Positions 5,398 through 5,400 of a stretch of 5,400 bases of DNA are shown here, one piece after another. The notes under the pieces were generated by a model. It saw nothing but the letters and a program-made list of their open reading frames with translations, searched no databases and was not told the origin of the DNA. The position numbers and the translations under genes were made by a program. The first letter of the stretch is position 1; the number at the start of each line of letters is the position of its first letter. The DNA comes from Flavobacteriales bacterium (lineage in GTDB: Bacteria; Bacteroidota; Bacteroidia; Flavobacteriales_D; Sanyastnellaceae): the NCBI GenBank assembly GCA_011524845.1, contig WTJL01000146.1:1-5400 (forward strand), written 5' to 3'.

Positions 5398-5400
5398 CCC

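Overview
The window looks like an ordinary housekeeping stretch of a G+C-rich member of the Bacteroidota, possibly one of the high-GC lineages near Flavobacteriales. The genus cannot be read from the sequence. Three things suggest this group: the predicted starts have no Shine-Dalgarno sequences; a perfect TAnnTTTG element, the Bacteroidota -7 box, lies in the divergent promoter region at 3223-3230; and exbB carries a signal peptide and is followed by a small one-helix membrane protein, an arrangement typical of Bacteroidota Ton/ExbB loci. Every gene recognised belongs to a known family. I found no CRISPR array, insertion sequence, phage gene or defence system.

Minus-strand block (3197 down to 1). 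A TatD-family metallo-hydrolase gene (tatD) overlaps a cytoplasmic type I L-asparaginase gene (ansA) by the four bases ATGA, so the two are almost certainly co-transcribed. A 166-bp gap follows, with a possible terminator after ansA and two adjacent short inverted repeats. Next comes a tRNA-Ser(GGA) gene, and 33 bp after it exbB, encoding a proton-channel subunit with a signal peptide. The final gene is the 5' part of one for a small membrane protein, which runs off the window edge. No terminator is visible between the tRNA and exbB, so they may share a transcript.

Plus-strand gene 3274-4281. A family 9 glycosyltransferase (heptosyltransferase-like, probably lipopolysaccharide or other surface glycan synthesis) is divergent from tatD. 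It converges with a hotdog-fold acyl-CoA thioesterase gene (4804-4292, minus strand). Only 10 bp separate the two stop codons, and both stops sit inside one perfect hairpin.

Right end. Divergent from the thioesterase is a HemJ-type protoporphyrinogen IX oxidase gene (4855-5397), a heme-synthesis membrane enzyme that ends three bases before the window does.

The genes do not form a single pathway. ExbB and its small partner energise outer-membrane transport, the glycosyltransferase builds surface glycan, and tatD, ansA, the thioesterase and hemJ are metabolic or maintenance genes. The most noteworthy points are small-scale: the dyads at the tRNA leader, the tRNA-exbB linkage, a conflict over the glycosyltransferase start codon, and the hairpin joining two stop codons.
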